This document shows, piece by piece, positions 13,839 through 16,421 of a stretch of DNA of 16,421 nt. How positions within the stretch are numbered: position 1 is the stretch's first letter; each line of letters begins with the position of its first letter. Source of the DNA: CBDUMN01 sp965368335 (GTDB lineage Bacteria > Pseudomonadota > Alphaproteobacteria > Rhodospirillales > JAPHRK01). Both the position numbers and the translations under genes were made by a program. The notes under the pieces were generated by a model. The model was not told the origin of the DNA, did not search any database, and saw only the letters and a list, made by a program, of their open reading frames with translations. The DNA lies in NCBI GenBank assembly GCA_965368335.1, contig CBDUMN010000081.1, forward strand, positions 1-16,421, read 5' to 3'.

Positions 13839-13938
13839 GGTCAGGACTCATTAATCTGATGCAATTCTGTTCATTCTATTTAGCCGAGGGCAAGGAGACA
13901 GGACGCAGAATGGATCAAATTAATGGGTCCTGACCCTA
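13836..13938. repeat. MITE/REPIN-like inverted-repeat element behind rnfH
   Basis: TAGGGTCAGGACTCATTAAT (13836-13855) is the inverse of ATTAATGGGTCCTGACCCTA (13919-13938) with one mismatch. Weaker symmetry continues inward (CTGATGCAATTCTG against the complement of CAGAATGGATCAA), giving arms of roughly 35 bases. TCT flanks both sides (13833-13835 and 13939-13941), a possible 3-bp target duplication. It has no coding capacity. GGGTC-type palindromes of this kind are often spread as REP/MITE elements mobilised in trans. As RNA it would form a long hairpin and could end or stabilise the rnf transcript. Confidence 0.75.
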
Positions 13939-13971
13939 TCTATTCCGGTGTTAGGGGTGTTTGTTTCGGTC

Positions 13972-13977
13972 TATACT
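13972..13977 (+). promoter_or_regulatory. possible -10 box for the kinase gene
   Basis: TATACT matches the sigma-70 -10 consensus at five of six positions and lies 30 bases before the kinase ATG. The -35 region 16-18 bases further up is poor, so this is weak support. Confidence 0.25.
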
Positions 13978-14007
13978 GCCCGCTGAATTTGCCACCCGCG
14001 GGGCCGA

Positions 14008-16215
14008 ATGAAACGCGACACCGAAGTACGCCAAACCCAATTGATCGCCAAGCCCGAACCGCTGTCGGCTGAAAGACTTCGCCTCATTGTCTGGCTGCTC
14101 GGTTTTGTCGTTACTGCCGCCGGTTTCTCGGTGATGTTCGGCTGGTATATCCATTCTCCGGCGCTCATCCAGATTTTACCCCAGTTCGTTCCCATGCAGT
14201 TCAATACGGCCCTTTGCTTTTTGCTGAGCGGTGTTGCGCTGTTGGCTTCCGGACGGAGCCAGAGGTTAAGTGTGGCGGCTGGGGGATTGGTGGCGCTGAT
14301 CGGTTTTCTGACGCTAATTCAGTATGTCTTGGATGTGAATTTTGGGATCGACCAGTTGTTGATGAAGCATGACATAACGGTCGAAACCTCCCAGCCCGGC
14401 CGTATGGCGCCTAACACAGCGCTTTGCTTTTTCCTTTATGGTCTGGCTAATGGCTTATTTGCGGCTTTCCCGGATATTTCAAAGCGTCCGGCGATCAAAG
14501 GCGTCATCAATTCTATCGTCGTTGCACTCGGCGCGGTCGCTCTTTTTGGTTACCTGTTTGGCATGGAGGGAGCTTACGGTTGGGGAACGCTGACCAGCAT
14601 GGCGGTTCATACGGCGGTCTCTTTCGTTTTCTTAGGGGTTGCGGGCTGTCTTGTCGCATGGCTTGAAACTGGATTTGACGGGAGCCCTCCTAACTGGACG
14701 CCCTACGTTATTTATATCTCGGGTGTGACAATAACCCTTTGTCTTTGTCTCGCCGTCGCTGTCGAACTGTCGGTGATTGATGTTGAGACGGGACAACCCC
14801 ATAACCCGCTTATCGAGCTTCTCATCCTGATTGCCGGGTTGGCGCTTTCCGCGACACTCGCTCAATTGTTCGTCAAGATGCGCGATGCGACCCGCCGGGC
14901 CCAAGAGGCCGCTATTGCGCAAAAGGAAGCCGAGCGGGCGAACAAGATTAAATCCGAGTTTCTCGCCTCCATGAGCCATGAAATCAGAACCCCTATGACC
15001 AGCGTTATGGGGATGGCTGATATATTGCTTGATGAGCCTCTACCGGAGGAGGTGCGCCAGAAAATCTACAAGATCAAAGATGCGACGCGCGGCCTGTTAG
15101 AGATCATCAACGACATTCTTGATATCTCCAAGATGGAAGCGGGAAAGCTGGAATTGGAACATGTCGATTTTGATGTCGTGCAGTTGATTGATGGAACCAT
15201 GGGGCTGTTTGAGGAAAAGCGGCACGGCGACAGGCGTAAGGTTATAAATTTGAAAAAAACCGTTTCGGTCCATGTGCCGCAGGTTATTAACGGAGACCCA
15301 ACCCGTCTGCGCCAAGTTCTGGTCAACTTGGTGGGAAATGCGATCAAATTCACCCATGAGGGCTCTGTGGAAATCGCCGTCGATCACCTAACCGTGCAGG
15401 GAAGGGCGTATTTACGGTTTTCTGTCGAAGATACGGGTATCGGGCTTCCGGAAGGGGCGGCGAAGATTATATTCAATGATTTTACCCAGGCGGATTCTTC
15501 GATCAGTCGGCATTACGAGGGGTCGGGCTTGGGGTTGGCCATCTCACGGCGTCTTGTCGAAACGATGGGAGGACAGATTGGCGTACAGAGTCGTGAGAGC
15601 GTTGGCTCTGTCTTTTGGTTTACGTTACCTTATTCCGCTCCGGCGGGACCCCGTAAAAATGAGAGGTTAACTTTTCCGAGGACTGTTTCAGGCCGTTATG
15701 AGGCGCAACGGCAACTGTCAATTTTGGTGGTTGAAGATAATTCTATCAACCAACAAATTATCGGATCTTACCTGAATAAGCTTGACCATCGTTTCGTCAT
15801 TGTCGGTGGCGGACAGGAAGCCCTGGATGCGCATCAGGATGATATTTTCGATCTCATTTTGATGGATATCCGTATGCCCGGCATGTCGGGGCTCGATGCA
15901 ACGCGACGCATTCGTAAAATGGGCGCTGAGAAAAAAAGGGTGCCGATCATCGCTTTATCGGCCGATGCAGTGGAAGAAAATGTCCGTGAATATTTCGGGG
16001 CAGGGATCGATGCCTTCGTCGCCAAGCCCATCGATCCAGGGCTTCTTGCCGTGAAAATCAACGAAGTGCTTAAAGAAGAAGTTCATGTTCCCTCTAAAAG
16101 CCAAGGGGGTAGTCCACGGCAAACTCCGAAACGAGAGCCCGAACAACGACCGCTTGAAGATGATGAAGATATTGCTGAGTTTTTAGAGAAGATGAAATTA
16201 GACGGTAAATCTTAA
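14008..16215 (+). CDS. membrane hybrid histidine kinase with triplicated transmembrane sensor and receiver domain
   Basis: A 735-residue orphan hybrid sensor kinase. The N-terminal ~290 residues form a membrane sensor of about eight helices in which a 15-residue pattern (M-x-x-N/H-T-A-L/V-C/S-F, then a helix) occurs at residues 63, 133 and 198. A short coiled coil (about 291-315) leads to the HisKA domain with SMSHEIRTPM, phospho-acceptor His324. The ATPase domain has the N-box NLVGNAIKF (Asn440), DTGIG (Asp475) and GSGLGLAI (505-512). After a linker, a receiver domain has VVEDN, phospho-acceptor Asp620 in MDIRMPGMSG, LSADA and Lys673 in AKP. A charged ~40-residue tail ends the protein. No PAS domain and no partner regulator are visible in the window. 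Output is probably through a phosphorelay encoded elsewhere; the signal is unknown. Confidence 0.95.
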   Translation: MKRDTEVRQTQLIAKPEPLSAERLRLIVWLLGFVVTAAGFSVMFGWYIHSPALIQILPQFVPMQFNTALCFLLSGVALLASGRSQRLSVAAGGLVALIGFLTLIQYVLDVNFGIDQLLMKHDITVETSQPGRMAPNTALCFFLYGLANGLFAAFPDISKRPAIKGVINSIVVALGAVALFGYLFGMEGAYGWGTLTSMAVHTAVSFVFLGVAGCLVAWLETGFDGSPPNWTPYVIYISGVTITLCLCLAVAVELSVIDVETGQPHNPLIELLILIAGLALSATLAQLFVKMRDATRRAQEAAIAQKEAERANKIKSEFLASMSHEIRTPMTSVMGMADILLDEPLPEEVRQKIYKIKDATRGLLEIINDILDISKMEAGKLELEHVDFDVVQLIDGTMGLFEEKRHGDRRKVINLKKTVSVHVPQVINGDPTRLRQVLVNLVGNAIKFTHEGSVEIAVDHLTVQGRAYLRFSVEDTGIGLPEGAAKIIFNDFTQADSSISRHYEGSGLGLAISRRLVETMGGQIGVQSRESVGSVFWFTLPYSAPAGPRKNERLTFPRTVSGRYEAQRQLSILVVEDNSINQQIIGSYLNKLDHRFVIVGGGQEALDAHQDDIFDLILMDIRMPGMSGLDATRRIRKMGAEKKRVPIIALSADAVEENVREYFGAGIDAFVAKPIDPGLLAVKINEVLKEEVHVPSKSQGGSPRQTPKREPEQRPLEDDEDIAEFLEKMKLDGKS

Positions 16216-16421
16216 AAAAACTTAGGAAATCTGCGGTAAAGCTAACTTCATCCTAGCATTAACATTATCGCTGTGTTATATAGTCGCCATCGTGTCGCCG
16301 AGCCCGGCTTTGGAGCTCTCAACAGACGGCGCGAACAACTCCTATCATTGGACTTGGTCCTTGGAATGCGCGCTTGGCGCTTCAAGTCTTTCTCGGACCG
16401 ATTTCGATTTTTTCCGGAGAC
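16216..16421. other. non-coding end of window
   Basis: These 206 bases after the kinase contain no recognisable gene. TTAACA (16259-16264) and TATATA (16277-16282) look promoter-like but are spaced too closely (12 bases). A GTG at 16292 opens a frame that runs to the window edge, but it has no ribosome-binding site and its peptide is unfamiliar. The final bases (CCGGAGAC) could be the ribosome-binding site of a gene beyond the edge. Confidence 0.4.

Noticed and set aside
16292..16421. GTG-started frame open to the window edge
   Set aside because: No ribosome-binding site and no recognisable sequence; 43 codons open by chance is common at this composition.
1..16421. CRISPR array, tRNA, rRNA, or phage/toxin-antitoxin/defence system
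   Set aside because: I found no regularly spaced repeats, no tRNA- or rRNA-like segments, and no genes resembling defence or phage functions; the only tandem repeat is inside rnfC.

Overview
The window suggests a Gram-negative alphaproteobacterium of moderate GC, most likely from the Rhodospirillales/Rhodospirillaceae area. This rests on protein flavour, an rnfABCDGEH order that includes rnfH as in Rhodobacter capsulatus, and the RND pump. It is an inference; there is no rRNA or other marker gene here.

Left part (1-5259). The window opens inside or just before an RND efflux pump whose start is missing; its first ~126 bases look unlike the rest. Next come an AraC-family regulator (3410-4483), a 305-base gap, and an isolated ureE-like gene (4789-5259) without other urease genes. 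Convergent to ureE is a minus-strand gene of unknown function (5307-6254).

Centre and right (6255-13838) is a complete Rnf module: a two-gene operon of rseC (SoxR-reducing/RseC family) and apbE (FMN transferase lipoprotein), a 364-base regulatory gap, then rnfA-B-C-D-G-E-H, tightly packed with four start/stop overlaps. Rnf is a membrane ferredoxin:NAD+ oxidoreductase. RnfC binds NADH/FMN, RnfB carries Fe-S clusters, RnfA and RnfE hold a membrane Fe-S cluster, and RnfD and RnfG carry covalent FMN attached by ApbE. RseC probably assists the same complex. A 16-base dyad element, identical at 15 of 16 positions, lies upstream of both rseC (6318-6333) and rnfA (8035-8050). The first copy also sits in the divergent promoter region of the unknown minus-strand gene, so all three units may share a regulator.

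End (13839-16421). A 103-base inverted-repeat element lies directly behind rnfH and supplies its stop codon. It is followed by an orphan hybrid histidine kinase whose membrane sensor contains three copies of a transmembrane module, and then 206 bases with no supportable gene.

Most notable: the shared operator linking an unknown gene to rseC-apbE and rnf; a Ser in place of the usual flavin-accepting Thr in RnfD; the palindrome-rich rnf leader; the element that ends rnfH; and the triplicated sensor of the kinase.
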